A stretch of 64,000 bases of DNA from Pseudomonas iranensis. Its GTDB lineage: Bacteria; Pseudomonadota; Gammaproteobacteria; Pseudomonadales; Pseudomonadaceae. A program made the position numbers and the translations under genes. Under the pieces are notes generated by a model. It saw only the letters and a program-made list of their open reading frames with translations, made no database searches and was not told the DNA's origin. The stretch is taken from assembly GCF_014268585.2 (NCBI RefSeq), contig NZ_CP077092.1:4501501-4565500 (forward strand). The letters are read 5' to 3'. Shown here in pieces: positions 36,536-47,877 of this stretch; positions within the stretch are counted from its first letter, which is position 1; every line of letters begins with the position of its first letter.

Positions 36536-38221
36536 TCAGTTCTGTTTGGCCATTGCTTGACGCAGCAGTGCCGCCATGGTGGTGTCAGCTGCTTCGCCTT
36601 CCGGAGCTGCTTTCAGGCTCTGGATGGCTTCTTTCTCTTCAGCGTCGTCTTTCGACTTGATCGAGAGCTGGATTACGCGGCTCTTGCGGTCAACGCTGAT
36701 GATCTTGGCTTCAACTTCCTGGCCTTCTTTCAGAACGTTGCGCGCGTCTTCAACGCGGTCACGGCTGATTTCGGAGGCTTTCAGGGTAGCTTCGATGTCG
36801 TCGGCCAGAACGATGATGGCGCCTTTGGCGTCAACTTCTTTCACGGTACCGGTCACGATAGCGCCCTTGTCGTTAACCGAGACGTACTCGGAGAACGGAT
36901 CGCTTTCCAGTTGCTTGATGCCCAGGGAGATGCGCTCGCGCTCTGGGTCAACCGACAGGATGACGGTGTCCAGCTCGTCGCCCTTCTTGAAACGACGTAC
37001 GGCTTCTTCGCCCACTTCGTTCCAGGATATGTCGGACAGGTGAACCAGACCGTCGATGCCGCCGTCCAGACCAATGAAGATACCGAAATCGGTGATCGAC
37101 TTGATGGTGCCGGAGATCTTGTCGCCCTTGTTGAACTGGCCAGAGAAGTCTTCCCATGGGTTCGACTTGCACTGCTTGATGCCCAGGGAGATACGACGAC
37201 GCTCTTCGTCGATGTCCAGAACCATGACTTCCACTTCGTCGCCGACTTGTACGACTTTCGAAGGGTGGATGTTCTTGTTGGTCCAGTCCATTTCCGAAAC
37301 GTGTACCAGACCTTCAACGCCTTCTTCCAGCTCAGCGAAGCAGCCGTAGTCGGTCAGGTTGGTAACACGAGCGGTAACGCGAGTGCCTTCTGGGTAACGG
37401 GCTTTGATAGCAACCCATGGATCTTCGCCCAGTTGCTTCAGGCCCAGGGAAACACGGTTGCGTTCGCGATCGTATTTCAGAACCTTGACGTCGATTTCGT
37501 CACCAACGTTGACGATCTCGGAAGGATGCTTGATGCGCTTCCAGGCCATGTCGGTGATGTGCAGCAGGCCGTCCACGCCACCCAGATCGACGAATGCGCC
37601 GTAATCGGTGAGGTTTTTGACGATACCTTTGACTTGCTGGCCTTCCTGCAGGGATTCCAGCAGAGCTTCACGCTCGGCGGAGTTCTCGGCTTCGAGGACG
37701 CTGCGACGGGAAACGACAACGTTGTTGCGCTTCTGGTCCAGCTTGATGACCTTGAATTCCAGCTCTTTGCCTTCCAGGTGCGTGGTGTCGCGCACTGGAC
37801 GGACGTCAACCAGGGAACCTGGCAGGAACGCACGGATGCCGTTAACGTCGACAGTGAAGCCGCCTTTAACCTTACCGTTGATAACGCCCTTGACCACTTC
37901 CTCGGCTGCGAAGGCTGCTTCCAGAACGATCCAGCATTCAGCGCGCTTGGCTTTTTCACGGGACAGCTTGGTTTCGCCAAAGCCGTCTTCAACCGAATCC
38001 AGAGCAACGTGAACTTCATCACCAACGTTGATGTTCAGTTCGCCAGCATCGTTGTAGAACTGCTCAAGCGGGATGAGTGCTTCAGACTTCAGACCAGCGT
38101 GAACGGTTACCCAGCGAGCCTGGTAATCGATATCAACGATAACACCGGTGATGATGGAGCCTGCCTGAAGGTTCAGGGTTTTCAGGCTTTCTTCAAAGAG
38201 TTCCGCAAAGCTTTCGCTCAT
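36536..38221 (-). CDS. rpsA: 30S ribosomal protein S1
   Basis: RNA-binding ribosomal protein needed to load structured mRNAs. It is 561 residues from ATG 38221 ([16 protein letters not shown]), with six S1 domains; the repeated cores are visible as [40 protein letters not shown] and [20 protein letters not shown]. The open frame continues 15 codons upstream, but that reads through the regulatory leader. It follows cmk after a 119-bp structured leader and has a strong terminator. Confidence 0.98.
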   Translation of the reverse strand: MSESFAELFEESLKTLNLQAGSIITGVIVDIDYQARWVTVHAGLKSEALIPLEQFYNDAGELNINVGDEVHVALDSVEDGFGETKLSREKAKRAECWIVLEAAFAAEEVVKGVINGKVKGGFTVDVNGIRAFLPGSLVDVRPVRDTTHLEGKELEFKVIKLDQKRNNVVVSRRSVLEAENSAEREALLESLQEGQQVKGIVKNLTDYGAFVDLGGVDGLLHITDMAWKRIKHPSEIVNVGDEIDVKVLKYDRERNRVSLGLKQLGEDPWVAIKARYPEGTRVTARVTNLTDYGCFAELEEGVEGLVHVSEMDWTNKNIHPSKVVQVGDEVEVMVLDIDEERRRISLGIKQCKSNPWEDFSGQFNKGDKISGTIKSITDFGIFIGLDGGIDGLVHLSDISWNEVGEEAVRRFKKGDELDTVILSVDPERERISLGIKQLESDPFSEYVSVNDKGAIVTGTVKEVDAKGAIIVLADDIEATLKASEISRDRVEDARNVLKEGQEVEAKIISVDRKSRVIQLSIKSKDDAEEKEAIQSLKAAPEGEAADTTMAALLRQAMAKQN

Positions 38222-38340
38222 TTTAATTCCTGTAGATGAGGGCGAAGTAAACGCCCATCTCCACACCCCAGACGGTGTGGGTTAGTTTCATTTAAAAGAA
38301 GCACCGCAGGACTATGACTGGTCCCCTGCGACCCTCTTGG
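38222..38340 (-). promoter_or_regulatory. Structured rpsA leader with three hairpins
   Basis: Between cmk and rpsA the minus-strand RNA can form three successive hairpins: CGCAGGGGAC...GTCCTGCG (about 38305-38331), CCACACC-GTCTGG-GGTGTGG (38261-38280), and GATGGGCG...CGCCCTCATC (about 38236-38260). These are separated by A/U-rich stretches, and AGGAATTAAA stands just before the ATG. Gammaproteobacterial rpsA leaders are known to use such a series of hairpins for autoregulation by S1; the match here is by eye. Confidence 0.6.
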
Positions 38341-39030
38341 TCACCCGGCGATATCGCGAATGGCGATCTCGCTCATGATGCGTTCAAGCACCTGATCGAT
38401 GGAAAGCTCCGTTGAATCCAGCTGAATCGCGTCGGCCGCCGGCTTGAGCGGGGCTACTGCGCGCTGGGTGTCACGCTCATCGCGTGCACGGATCTCATCT
38501 AGCAGACTCGACAGACTAACACCCTCGACTTTGCCCTTCAACTGCAAATATCGACGGCGCGCCCGCTCCTCGGCACTGGCGGTGAGGAAAATCTTCAGCG
38601 GTGCATCCGGAAATACCACCGTGCCCATGTCGCGACCATCGGCCACCAGGCCCGGCGCTTCCTGGAATGCACGCTGGCGCTGCAGCAGCGCCTCGCGTAC
38701 GGCGGGCAGCGCAGCCACTTGCGAGGCGCCGGAGCCGACACTTTCGGTGCGAATGACATCGCTGACTTCGTCGCCTTCGAGAATGATCCGCTGCAGTTGA
38801 CCTTCGGTCGCGGCGATGAACTGCACATCCAGATGAGCGGCCAATGTCTTCAGCAGTTCTTCATTGGTCAGGTCGACGCCATGGTTGTGCGCAGCAAACG
38901 CGAGCAAGCGATAAAGCGCACCGGAATCCAGCAGGTTCCAGCCCAGACGCTTGGCCAGAATCCCGGCGACCGTGCCTTTGCCGGAGCCGCTTGGCCCATC
39001 GATGGTGATGACCGGTGCAATGTTTTTCAC
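38341..39030 (-). CDS. cmk: Cytidylate kinase
   Basis: Phosphorylates CMP and dCMP. It is 229 residues, the normal size, with the P-loop [14 protein letters not shown] near the N-terminus and [12 protein letters not shown]. The start is GTG at 39030 ([12 protein letters not shown]), which overlaps the stop of the TyrA-AroA fusion gene as GTGA; the frame is open further upstream but only as a shadow of that gene. Confidence 0.96.
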   Translation of the reverse strand: MKNIAPVITIDGPSGSGKGTVAGILAKRLGWNLLDSGALYRLLAFAAHNHGVDLTNEELLKTLAAHLDVQFIAATEGQLQRIILEGDEVSDVIRTESVGSGASQVAALPAVREALLQRQRAFQEAPGLVADGRDMGTVVFPDAPLKIFLTASAEERARRRYLQLKGKVEGVSLSSLLDEIRARDERDTQRAVAPLKPAADAIQLDSTELSIDQVLERIMSEIAIRDIAG

Positions 39031-41270
39031 GACTGAGCCTCTTGTGCCACACGAATGCCGACTTGCCCGCACAGCGCGAGGAAGTTGGGGAACGAGGTCG
39101 CGACGTTGGCGCAATCATGGATGCGGATCGGTGCGGTAGCGCGCAGCGAGGCAACGCTGAAGGCCATGGCGATACGGTGGTCGCCGTGACCGTGCACTTC
39201 ACCGCCGCCGATCTGGCCGCCGTCGATGATGATGCCGTCCGGGGTCGGTTCGCACTTGACGCCCAGCGCCAGCAAACCGTCCGCCATGACCTGAATCCGG
39301 TCGGATTCCTTGACCCGCAGCTCTTCTGCGCCGGTCAGCACGGTACGCCCTTCGGCGCACGCAGCCGCAACGAACAGGACCGGGAATTCGTCGATCGCCA
39401 GCGGCACCAGCTCTTCCGGTATCTCGATACCTTTGAGTTTAGCTGCGCGCACGCGCAAGTCAGCCACTGGCTCGCCGCCCACTTCACGTTGGTTTTCCAG
39501 AGTGATATCGGCGCCCATCAGTCGCAGGATATCGATCACGCCAGTACGGGTCGGGTTGATGCCGACGTGCTCAAGCACCAGCTCGGAACCCTCGGCGATC
39601 GAGGCCGCGACGAGGAAGAACGCCGACGACGAGATATCGCCCGGCACTTCGATGTGAGTCGCGGTGAGCTTGCCGCCGGACTCGACCGAAGCCGTCGCAC
39701 CGTCGACGCTGACCGGGTAGCCGAAACCACGCAGCATGCGCTCGGTGTGATCGCGGGTCGGTGCCGGCTCAGTGACGGTGGTCTTGCCTTCAGCATAGAG
39801 ACCGGCAAGCAGCAGGCAGGATTTCACCTGAGCACTGGCCATCGGCATGGTGTAGGTCAAACCCTTGAGCTTGTGGCCACCGCGAATGGTCATCGGCGGA
39901 CGCCCTTCAGCAGCGGTCTCGATGACCGCGCCCATTTCCCGCAGCGGATTGGCCACGCGATTCATCGGACGCTTGGACAGCGAAGCGTCGCCGGTCAGGG
40001 TGCTGTCGAAGTTCTGCGCCGCCAGCAGGCCGGAGAGCAGACGCATCGAGGTGCCGGAGTTGCCCAGATAGATCGGGCCGGGCGCAGGTTTCAGGCCGTG
40101 CAGGCCAACACCGTGAATGGTCACGCGGCCGTGGTGCGGGCCTTCAATGACCACGCCCATGTCGCGGAATGCCTGCAAGGTCGCCAGGGCGTCTTCGCCC
40201 TCGAGAAAGCCTTCGACTTCGGTGACGCCTTCGGCCAGCGAGCCGAGCATGATCGAACGGTGGGAAATCGATTTGTCACCCGGTACGCGAATCCGACCGG
40301 ACAGGCGGCCACCAGGTTGAGCCAGGAAGATCAGATCGTTGGAATTCATAGCGTCCACATAGGCCCTGCGGGCCAGGATTTTACTGAAATGCTCGCGGGC
40401 AACCCGGGCGCGCGTGAAAACGCCCAATAATTGGTGCCCATCCCCTGCATCGACCGCGTCGCGCAAGGCGTCGAGGTCGCTGCGAAATGTATCGAGTGTG
40501 CGCAGGACAGCCTCGCGGTTGGCGAGGAAGATGTCGTGCCACATCACCGGGTCGCTTCCGGCGATTCTTGTGAAATCGCGAAAACCACCGGCAGCGTAAC
40601 GGAAGATCTCCAGATTTTCATTGCGCTTGGCCAATGAATCGACCAGACCGAAGGCCAGCAGGTGCGGCAGATGGCTGGTCGCGGCCAGCACTTCATCGTG
40701 ACGCTCGACCTGCATGTGCTCGACATCGGCGCCCAGTTCGCGCCAGAGACGATCGACCACCGCCAGCGCGGCAGGATCGGTCTGCTCGAGCGGCGTCAGG
40801 ATCACCTTGTGCCGGCGGAACAGCTCGGCATTCGAGGCTTCCACCCCGCTCTGCTCGGAACCGGCAATCGGGTGCCCCGGGACGAAGCGCGCCGGCATGC
40901 CGCCGAACGCTTCAGTCGCGGCGCGCACCACGTTGCCTTTGGCACTACCGACATCCGTGAGAATCGCCTGCCCCAGATCCATGACAGCCAGACGCGCGAG
41001 CAGCTTTTCCATGGCCAGAATCGGCACCGCCAGCTGAATCACATCGGCACCGACGCAAGCCGCCGCCAAGTCGTCTTCACAGCGATCGACCACACCCAAT
41101 TCGACCGCGAGCCTGCGCGATTGCGGGTCGAGATCGACGCCGACCACTTCACGGCACAGGCCGCTTTCACGCAAACCCTTGGCAAACGAACCACCGATCA
41201 ACCCCAGACCGACCACCACGAGGCGACCGATCATAGGTGCAGCAGGTTGCAGCGCAGTGACATCAACCAC
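39027..41270 (-). CDS. aroA: Bifunctional prephenate dehydrogenase / EPSP synthase
   Basis: Fusion enzyme of 747 residues. Residues 13-300 are the TyrA-type NAD-dependent dehydrogenase ([20 protein letters not shown]) and residues 310-747 the AroA domain that makes 5-enolpyruvylshikimate-3-phosphate ([34 protein letters not shown]). The same fusion is typical of pseudomonads (PA3164). GTG at 41270 overlaps the hisC stop by 8 bp; an ATG at 41234 is an alternative. It stands in the chain serC-pheA-hisC-tyrA/aroA-cmk. Confidence 0.96.
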   Translation of the reverse strand: MVDVTALQPAAPMIGRLVVVGLGLIGGSFAKGLRESGLCREVVGVDLDPQSRRLAVELGVVDRCEDDLAAACVGADVIQLAVPILAMEKLLARLAVMDLGQAILTDVGSAKGNVVRAATEAFGGMPARFVPGHPIAGSEQSGVEASNAELFRRHKVILTPLEQTDPAALAVVDRLWRELGADVEHMQVERHDEVLAATSHLPHLLAFGLVDSLAKRNENLEIFRYAAGGFRDFTRIAGSDPVMWHDIFLANREAVLRTLDTFRSDLDALRDAVDAGDGHQLLGVFTRARVAREHFSKILARRAYVDAMNSNDLIFLAQPGGRLSGRIRVPGDKSISHRSIMLGSLAEGVTEVEGFLEGEDALATLQAFRDMGVVIEGPHHGRVTIHGVGLHGLKPAPGPIYLGNSGTSMRLLSGLLAAQNFDSTLTGDASLSKRPMNRVANPLREMGAVIETAAEGRPPMTIRGGHKLKGLTYTMPMASAQVKSCLLLAGLYAEGKTTVTEPAPTRDHTERMLRGFGYPVSVDGATASVESGGKLTATHIEVPGDISSSAFFLVAASIAEGSELVLEHVGINPTRTGVIDILRLMGADITLENQREVGGEPVADLRVRAAKLKGIEIPEELVPLAIDEFPVLFVAAACAEGRTVLTGAEELRVKESDRIQVMADGLLALGVKCEPTPDGIIIDGGQIGGGEVHGHGDHRIAMAFSVASLRATAPIRIHDCANVATSFPNFLALCGQVGIRVAQEAQS

Positions 41271-42375
41271 GAGCCAGAACCTTGCGCAGCGCCTCGAGGA
41301 AACGGCTGTTTTCCGCCGGCAGACCGATGGTCACCCGCAGGTGGTTCGGCATGCCGTAATTGGCCACCGGACGCACGATCACGCCTTCGCGCAGCAAGCC
41401 CTGAAAAATTGGCGCCGCGACCTGGCCGAGATCGACGCAGATGAAGTTGCCTTTGGATTCGATCCAGCCCAGCCCCAGCTCACGGAAACCGGCCTGCAAC
41501 TGCTGCATGCCGGATTCGTTGAGCTGACGGCTTTGCGCCAGATAGTCCTCGTCCTTCAGCGCCGCACACGCCGCCGCCAACGCGAGGCTGTTGACGTTGA
41601 ATGGCTGACGAACGCGGTTCAGCACGTCTGCCACCACAGGCGTCGACAAGCCATAACCGACGCGCAGCGCGGCCAGACCATAGGCCTTGGAGAAGGTGCG
41701 CGACACCAGCAGGTTCGGGTATGCGGCGAGGAAGTCGAGACCGTCCGGCAAATCACTGCCTTCGGCGTACTCGATGTAAGCCTCGTCGAGGACTACCAGC
41801 ACATGCTCGGGAACGTCCTGCAGGAATTCGTCCAGCGCTTCGGCGCCGAACCAGGTGCCGGTCGGGTTGTTCGGGTTGGCGATGAACACCACGCGGGTGT
41901 TGGCATCGATGGCCGCAAGCATCGCCGGCAGGTCATGGCCCCAGTCTTTGGCTGGAACGACTTTGGCTTGTGCGCCGACTGCTTGAGTCGCGATCGGATA
42001 CACCGCAAAGGCGTGCTCACTGAACACCGCATTCAGGCCCGGCGCCAGGTAGGCACGGGCGACCAGCTCAAGAATGTCGTTGGAGCCATTGCCCAGCGTG
42101 ACCTGATTCAGCTCGACGCGGCACTGCTCGGCCAGCAGCGATTTCAGGGCGAAACCATTGCCGTCCGGGTAGCGAGTCAGCTCGGCCAGCTCTTCGCGAA
42201 TCGCCGCCAATGCCTTCGGGCTGGCACCCAATGGGTTTTCGTTGCTCGCCAGTTTGACGATTTTTGCCGGATCCAGATCCAGCTCGCGCGCCAGTTCGTC
42301 CACAGGCTTGCCCGGAACGTACGGCGAAAGTTGTTGTACGCCCGGCTGTGCCAGAGCGAGGAAGTTGCCACTCAT
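41263..42375 (-). CDS. hisC: Histidinol-phosphate aminotransferase (HisC2)
   Basis: PLP-dependent aminotransferase, 370 residues. Motifs are KLASNENPLGASP near residue 41, FIANPNNPTGT, and the lysine segment SRTFSKAYGLAALRVGY. The position between pheA and tyrA/aroA fits the HisC2 type, which often also transaminates aromatic keto acids such as prephenate or phenylpyruvate. The gene begins 13 bp after pheA ends. Confidence 0.95.
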   Translation of the reverse strand: MSGNFLALAQPGVQQLSPYVPGKPVDELARELDLDPAKIVKLASNENPLGASPKALAAIREELAELTRYPDGNGFALKSLLAEQCRVELNQVTLGNGSNDILELVARAYLAPGLNAVFSEHAFAVYPIATQAVGAQAKVVPAKDWGHDLPAMLAAIDANTRVVFIANPNNPTGTWFGAEALDEFLQDVPEHVLVVLDEAYIEYAEGSDLPDGLDFLAAYPNLLVSRTFSKAYGLAALRVGYGLSTPVVADVLNRVRQPFNVNSLALAAACAALKDEDYLAQSRQLNESGMQQLQAGFRELGLGWIESKGNFICVDLGQVAAPIFQGLLREGVIVRPVANYGMPNHLRVTIGLPAENSRFLEALRKVLARG

Positions 42376-42388
42376 TTGCTACCGCCCC

Positions 42389-43483
42389 TTAGAGAACTGC
42401 TTTCGGGTAGGAACCCAGCACTTTGAGTGCTACTGCTTCCTGACTGATCTTTTCCAGCACACCTTTGATCAACGGATCACGGTGGTGGCCGACGAAGTCG
42501 ATGAAGAATACGTAGGTCCATTTGCCGCTGCGCGACGGACGGGTTTCGATGCGGGTCAGGTCGATGCCATTGTCGTGGAACGGCACCAGCAGCTCGTGGA
42601 GCGCGCCGGGCTTGTTGCTCATCGACACGATGATCGAGGTCTTGTCGTCGCCGGTAGGCGGCACTTCCTGGTTACCGATCATCAGGAAGCGCGTCGAGTT
42701 ATCCGGGCGATCTTCGATCTTCTCGGCCAGACGCGTCAGACCGTACAGCCCCGCAGCCATATCGCCAGCGATCGCCGCCGAGTTCCACTCACCCTTGACG
42801 CGCTTGGCCGCTTCGGCATTGCTCGACACCGCGACGCGCTCGACATTCGGGTAATGCGCGTCCAGCCACTTGCGGCACTGGGCCAGCGACTGCGCGTGGG
42901 AATAGATGCGACTGATGCTGTCGGTCTTGGTATTTTCACCGACCAACAGATGATGGTGGATGCGCAACTCGACTTCGCCACAGATCACCATGTCGTGCTC
43001 GAGGAAGCTGTCCAGAGTGTGATTGACCGCGCCTTCGGTGGAGTTTTCCACCGGCACTACGCCGAAATTCACCGCACCGGCCGCTACTTCACGGAACACT
43101 TCGTCGATCGCTGCCATCGGCTTGCTGATCACTGCGTGGCCGAAGTGCTTCATCGCTGCCGCTTGGGTGAAGGTGCCTTCAGGACCGAGATAAGCCACTT
43201 TCAGTGGCTGCTCCAGCGCCAGGCACGACGACATGATTTCGCGGAACAGCCGCGCCATTTCTTCGTTGCCCAGCGGCCCCTGATTGCGCTCCATCACACG
43301 CTTGAGCACCTGAGCTTCGCGCTCGGGACGATAGAACACCGGCACTTCGCCTTCAGCCAGCGAGGCCATCTTCACGCGGGCGACTTCCTGGGCGCAACGC
43401 GCACGCTCACTGATCAACTCCAGGACTTTGGTGTCCAGAGCGTCGATGCGAACGCGCAGTGCCTTGAGTTCTTGCTCGGACAT
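42389..43483 (-). CDS. pheA: Chorismate mutase / prephenate dehydratase (P-protein)
   Basis: Bifunctional enzyme of 364 residues that leads chorismate to phenylpyruvate. Residues 1-90 are the AroQ chorismate mutase, 95-275 the dehydratase (VAYLGPEGTFTQAAAMKHFG), and the C-terminal ACT domain (GALHELLVPFHDNGIDLTRI and ETRPSR) is the likely phenylalanine-feedback site. Its ATG shares a base with the serC stop. Confidence 0.97.
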   Translation of the reverse strand: MSEQELKALRVRIDALDTKVLELISERARCAQEVARVKMASLAEGEVPVFYRPEREAQVLKRVMERNQGPLGNEEMARLFREIMSSCLALEQPLKVAYLGPEGTFTQAAAMKHFGHAVISKPMAAIDEVFREVAAGAVNFGVVPVENSTEGAVNHTLDSFLEHDMVICGEVELRIHHHLLVGENTKTDSISRIYSHAQSLAQCRKWLDAHYPNVERVAVSSNAEAAKRVKGEWNSAAIAGDMAAGLYGLTRLAEKIEDRPDNSTRFLMIGNQEVPPTGDDKTSIIVSMSNKPGALHELLVPFHDNGIDLTRIETRPSRSGKWTYVFFIDFVGHHRDPLIKGVLEKISQEAVALKVLGSYPKAVL

Positions 43484-44574
43484 CAGCCGTGTTCCTTCTC
43501 GAATTCCGCCATGTACGCCACCAGCGCGTTGACCGCAGTGATGTCGACGGCGTTGTAGATGGAGGCGCGCATGCCGCCCACCGAACGGTGACCCTTGAGG
43601 TTGAGCAGACCGCGCTCGTCGGCACCGGCGAGGAACGGCTTGTCCAGACGATCGTCAGCGAGACGGAACGGCACGTTCATCCACGAGCGATCCGACTTGT
43701 TGATCGGGTTGCTGTAGAGACCGCTGGCGTCGATGAAGTCGTACAGGGTGCGCTGCTTGACGTCGTTGAGCCTGGCGATCGCTTCGACGCCGCCCTGCTC
43801 TTTCAGCCATTGGAACACCAGACCGGACAGGTACCAGGCCAGCGTCGGCGGGGTGTTGTACATCGAACCGTTATCAGCCGCGACCTTGTAGTTGAGCATG
43901 GTCGGGCACAGCGAGCGGGCCTTGCCGAGCAAGTCTTCGCGGATGATGTTGACGACGATGCCGCTCGGGCCGATGTTCTTCTGCGCGCCGGCGTAGATCA
44001 TGCCGAATCGCGAAATATCGACCGGGCGCGAGAGGATGTCCGAAGACATGTCCGCCACCAGCGGTACGTCACCGGTTTGCGGGATCCACTGGAATTCCAG
44101 GCCGCCGATGGTTTCGTTCGGCGCGTAGTGAACGTAAGCGGCGTCTTTCGACAGGTTCCACTCGTTCTGGCCTGGGATGGCGAAATAGTCGTAAGGCTTG
44201 GCAGTGGCAGCAACGTTAACGTGGCCATAGCGCGAGGCTTCTTCGATGGCTTTCTGCGACCAGATACCGGTGTCGATGTAGTCGGCCGAGCCGCCTTCAG
44301 GCAATAGGTTCAGCGGGATCTGCGCGAACTGCTGGCTGGCGCCGCCCTGCAAAAACAGCACTTTGTAGTTCGACGGGATATTCAGCAGGTCACGCAGATC
44401 CTGCTCGGCCTGGGTGGCGATGGACACGAACTCATCGCTGCGATGGCTCATTTCCATGACCGACAGACCCTTGCCGTGCCAATCAAGGAGTTCACCCTGG
44501 GCGCGCTGCAGGACAGCTTCAGGCAGCGCCGCCGGACCGGCGCAGAAGTTATAGGCTCGCTTGCTCACATCCAA
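43483..44574 (-). CDS. serC: Phosphoserine aminotransferase
   Basis: Makes 3-phosphoserine (serine pathway) and 4-phosphohydroxythreonine (pyridoxal phosphate pathway). It is 363 residues with RAYNFCAGPAALPEAVL at the start and the PLP lysine in YAGAQKNIGPSG. A GTG two codons later (44568, VSKRAYNF) lines up with the start of family members and is equally possible. It heads the serC-pheA-hisC-tyrA/aroA-cmk-rpsA cluster. Confidence 0.97.
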   Translation of the reverse strand: MDVSKRAYNFCAGPAALPEAVLQRAQGELLDWHGKGLSVMEMSHRSDEFVSIATQAEQDLRDLLNIPSNYKVLFLQGGASQQFAQIPLNLLPEGGSADYIDTGIWSQKAIEEASRYGHVNVAATAKPYDYFAIPGQNEWNLSKDAAYVHYAPNETIGGLEFQWIPQTGDVPLVADMSSDILSRPVDISRFGMIYAGAQKNIGPSGIVVNIIREDLLGKARSLCPTMLNYKVAADNGSMYNTPPTLAWYLSGLVFQWLKEQGGVEAIARLNDVKQRTLYDFIDASGLYSNPINKSDRSWMNVPFRLADDRLDKPFLAGADERGLLNLKGHRSVGGMRASIYNAVDITAVNALVAYMAEFEKEHG

Positions 44575-44630
44575 TCTCGCTCTGATTTGGTGGTATCACG
44601 CAATAAATCACACTACCGATCAACATGGCC

Positions 44631-44720
44631 CTGTGGGAGCGAGCCTGCTCGCGAATGCATCACCGCGGTGCTTCAGAGGTACCGCAGCGCCTGCTTTCGC
44701 GAGCAGGCTCGCTCCCACAG
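44631..44720. repeat. REPIN, GAGCAGGCTCGCTCCCAC family
   Basis: Inverted REP arms CTGTGGGAGCGAGCCTGCTC... at 44631-44655 and the reverse complement at 44696-44720, enclosing 40 bp that itself contains CACCGCGGTG. It lies between gyrA and serC, both on the minus strand. Confidence 0.9.
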
Positions 44721-44748
44721 GGGATCTCCATGATGTCGAAAATTCATA

Positions 44749-44799
44749 GCGGACAAATAACAAGGGGGCGAATTCTCATCCGCCCCCTCGTTTGTCCGC
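44749..44799 (-). terminator. Long hairpin terminator of gyrA
   Basis: GCGGACAAA (44749-44757) pairs with TTTGTCCGC (44791-44799), enclosing a second stem GGGGGCG/CGCCCCC. It begins directly after the gyrA stop codon. The T-tract is interrupted (TTGTTATTTG on the minus strand), so termination may be partial. Confidence 0.7.
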
Positions 44800-47454
44800 T
44801 TATTCCTGCGGTTCTTCGTCTGCTGCGGCGTCGAGTTGCTGGTCTTCACCCGCTTCGTCGATACCGACGCTGCCTGCGATTTCCTCGCCCTCTTCACCTT
44901 CGAGCTCTTCGCCTTCGATTTCCGAAGGCTCCTGAACCCGCTCCAGCCCGACCAGGGTTTCATCCTTGGCCAGCTTGATCAGCGTCACGCCCTGAGTGTT
45001 ACGACCCAGGCTCGATACTTCGTCGACACGGGTACGCACCAGGGTGCCCTGATCGGAGATCAGCATGATTTCTTCACCGTCGAGCACCTGAACTGCGCCG
45101 ACCAGACGGCCGTTACGCTCGTTGCTGACCATGGCGATCACGCCCTGACCGCCACGCTTGTACTCAGGGAACTCAGTGATCGCGGTGCGCTTGCCATAAC
45201 CACGCTCGGAAGCAGTGAGGATCTGGCTGCCTTCTTCCGGAATCAGCATGGAAATCAGCTTCTGCCCTTCCGGCAGACGCATGCCGCGCACGCCGCGAGC
45301 GGTACGGCCCATGGCACGCACGTCGGACTCTTTGAAGCGGGTGACCTTGCCGCCGTCGGAGAACAGCATCACTTCGCGCTCGCCATCGGTGATGGCCGCA
45401 GAGATCAGCACGTCGCCTTCGTCCAGCTCCAGCGCGATCAGACCGACGCTGCGCTGACGGCTGAAGGATTCCAGCGGGGTCTTCTTCACGGTGCCGTTGG
45501 CGGTGGCCATGAAGATGTAGTGACCTTCGGTGTATTCCTCGACCGGCAGCATGGTGGTGATGTATTCACCGTCATCCAGCGGCAGCAGATTGACCAGCGG
45601 ACGACCACGGGCCGCGCGGGATGCCTCCGGAATCTCGTAGGTCTTGAGCCAGTAAACCTTGCCCTTGCTGGAGAACAGCAGCAGCGTGGTGTGGCTGTTG
45701 GCAACCAGCAAGTGAGCGATGTAGTCCTCGTCCTTGACGCCGGTGGCCGATTTACCTTTGCCGCCACGACGCTGAGCCTGGTAAGCAGCCAGCGGCTGGG
45801 TCTTGGCGTAGCCACCGTGGGAGATGGTCACGACGCGTTCTTCTTCCGGGATCATGTCACCCAGGGTCAGGTCGAGACGGGCATCGAGGATTTCGGTGCG
45901 GCGCACGTCGCCGTATTCGGCGCGGATCACTTCCAGTTCTTCGCGGATCACTTCCATCAGGCGCACAGCGCTGTTGAGGATGCGGATCAGCTCGCCGATC
46001 TGGTTGAGAATCTCTTGATACTCGGCCAGCAGCTTCTCGTGTTCCAGACCGGTCAGACGGTGCAGGCGCAGTTCGAGAATGGCTTGCGCCTGTTCTGGCG
46101 AGAGGAAGTACTTGCCTTCACGCAGACCGTATTGCGGATCGAGATTTTCCGGACGGCACGAATCGGCACCGGCACGTTCAACCATCGCCACCACGGCCGA
46201 GGATTCCCAAGGCGTGCTGATCAGCGCTTCCTTGGCTTCCGACGGCGTTGGCGACGCCTTGATCAGGGCGATTACCGGATCGATGTTCGACAGCGCAACA
46301 GCCTGACCTTCGAGAATGTGCCCACGCTCGCGCGCCTTGCGCAATTCGAACACGGTACGGCGGGTAACCACTTCGCGACGGTGACGGACGAAGGCTTCCA
46401 GCAGATCCTTGAGGTTGAGGATGCGTGGGCGGCCGTCGATCAGCGCGACGATGTTGATACCGAACACCGATTGCAGCTGGGTCTGGGCGTAGAGGTTGTT
46501 GAGGATCACCTCAGGCACTTCGCCGCGACGCAGCTCGATGACGACGCGCATACCGTCCTTGTCGGACTCGTCGCGCAGCTCGGTGATGCCTTCGAGCTTC
46601 TTCTCTTTGACCAGCTCGGCGATCTTCTCGATCAGACGCGCCTTGTTCAGCTGGTAAGGCAGTTCGGTGATGACGATCTGCTGACGGCCACCCACCTTGT
46701 CGATGTCTTCGATGATCGAGCGGGCACGCATGTAAATGCGCCCGCGACCGGTGCGGTAGGCTTCGATGATGCCGGCGCGACCGTTGATGATCGCAGCCGT
46801 CGGGAAGTCCGGACCGGGAATGTATTGCATCAGCTCATCGACGGTCAGCTCAGGGTTGTCGATGAGGGCCAGGCAACCGTCGATGACTTCACCGAGGTTA
46901 TGCGGCGGAATGTTGGTCGCCATGCCCACGGCGATACCGCTGGAACCGTTGACCAGCAGGTTCGGCACGCGGGTCGGCATGACCGCCGGGATCAGTTCGG
47001 TGCCGTCGTAGTTCGGCACCCAGTCCACGGTTTCCTTGTGCAGGTCAGCCAGCAGCTCGTGCGCCAGCTTGGTCATGCGCACTTCGGTGTATCGCATGGC
47101 CGCAGCGTTGTCGCCGTCGACCGAACCGAAGTTGCCCTGGCCGTCGACCAGCAGGTAGCGCAGGGAGAAAGGCTGGGCCATGCGAACGATGGTGTCGTAC
47201 ACGGCAGTGTCACCGTGCGGGTGATACTTACCGATCACGTCGCCGACGACACGGGCAGATTTCTTGTACGGCTTGTTGTAGTCGTTGCCCAGCTCGCTCA
47301 TCGCGAACAGTACGCGACGGTGCACGGGCTTGAGGCCATCGCGCGCATCCGGCAGTGCACGGCCGACGATCACGCTCATTGCGTAGTCGAGGTAGGACTG
47401 TTTCAGCTCGTCTTCGATATTGACCGGGAGGATTTCTTTGGCCAGTTCGCCCAT
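44800..47454 (-). CDS. gyrA: DNA gyrase subunit A
   Basis: Type II topoisomerase subunit that introduces negative supercoils with GyrB. It is 884 residues from ATG 47454 ([12 protein letters not shown]). The catalytic tyrosine is Y122 ([11 protein letters not shown]). The quinolone-resistance region reads [10 protein letters not shown] with T83 and D87, the residues usual in susceptible pseudomonads. The beta-pinwheel C-terminal domain contains the GyrA-box-like QRRGGKG, and the tail is very acidic. In-frame sequence before 47454 is not protein-like. Confidence 0.98.
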   Translation of the reverse strand: MGELAKEILPVNIEDELKQSYLDYAMSVIVGRALPDARDGLKPVHRRVLFAMSELGNDYNKPYKKSARVVGDVIGKYHPHGDTAVYDTIVRMAQPFSLRYLLVDGQGNFGSVDGDNAAAMRYTEVRMTKLAHELLADLHKETVDWVPNYDGTELIPAVMPTRVPNLLVNGSSGIAVGMATNIPPHNLGEVIDGCLALIDNPELTVDELMQYIPGPDFPTAAIINGRAGIIEAYRTGRGRIYMRARSIIEDIDKVGGRQQIVITELPYQLNKARLIEKIAELVKEKKLEGITELRDESDKDGMRVVIELRRGEVPEVILNNLYAQTQLQSVFGINIVALIDGRPRILNLKDLLEAFVRHRREVVTRRTVFELRKARERGHILEGQAVALSNIDPVIALIKASPTPSEAKEALISTPWESSAVVAMVERAGADSCRPENLDPQYGLREGKYFLSPEQAQAILELRLHRLTGLEHEKLLAEYQEILNQIGELIRILNSAVRLMEVIREELEVIRAEYGDVRRTEILDARLDLTLGDMIPEEERVVTISHGGYAKTQPLAAYQAQRRGGKGKSATGVKDEDYIAHLLVANSHTTLLLFSSKGKVYWLKTYEIPEASRAARGRPLVNLLPLDDGEYITTMLPVEEYTEGHYIFMATANGTVKKTPLESFSRQRSVGLIALELDEGDVLISAAITDGEREVMLFSDGGKVTRFKESDVRAMGRTARGVRGMRLPEGQKLISMLIPEEGSQILTASERGYGKRTAITEFPEYKRGGQGVIAMVSNERNGRLVGAVQVLDGEEIMLISDQGTLVRTRVDEVSSLGRNTQGVTLIKLAKDETLVGLERVQEPSEIEGEELEGEEGEEIAGSVGIDEAGEDQQLDAAADEEPQE

Positions 47455-47877
47455 GAGAAGCCTGATTCCTTTTTCTGGTGAAACTTCGTCATATCCATGT
47501 GGGAGCAACGAAGCTCGTCGGGGCCGGCCGAGTGCCATGCGCCGACTTACGACAAATCAACATTGGATCGCGGATTTGCGCAGTAAAGACAGCTCCGTGG
47601 AGCCGCCTCGGAAAACGCCGGATGTTATCACAAAGGCCGCCACGCACCTATCCCCCAGATGCGCATGGAGCATAGTTAGTTGACCGATGACAGGCTTGAG
47701 GGGGACGAGAGAGGCTCAGAGCTTGGTTGAATGTGAAATCGGGGTCTGAATTAGCGATGTTTATTGACATTACCGACCTCTTCGCGAGCAGGCTCGCTCC
47801 CACACAGGCCAGTGGCGTTCACAAAACCTGTGGGAGCGAGCCTGCTCGCGAATGGCTCAACACAACACCAAAGCCTG
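47455..47877. other. Intergenic region between mtnA and gyrA
   Basis: A 423-bp gap between two minus-strand genes. It carries one REPIN (47781-47852) just after the mtnA stop and should include the gyrA promoter and leader in 47455-47700. No gene or clear promoter hexamers could be fixed by eye. Confidence 0.5.
47781..47852. repeat. REPIN, GAGCAGGCTCGCTCCCAC family
   Basis: Inverted REP arms TTCGCGAGCAGGCTCGCTCC... at 47781-47808 and CCTGTGGGAGCGAGCCTGCT... at 47827-47852. The pair lies just downstream of the mtnA stop and may act as its transcript end. Confidence 0.9.

Noticed and set aside
36449..38239. A 596-codon plus-strand open frame opposite rpsA, and similar long frames opposite kdpD (59-1285, 1301-2398), kdpA (5517-7205) and the ABC exporter (57640-59580)
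   Set aside because: They mirror well-supported genes on the other strand and show no recognisable domains or ribosome sites.
44836..47481. An 881-codon open frame on the plus strand opposite gyrA
   Set aside because: It is exactly antisense to gyrA, which has full family conservation, and its translation is low-complexity (rich in Gln, His, Asp and Val). Such frames are common in GC-rich genomes.
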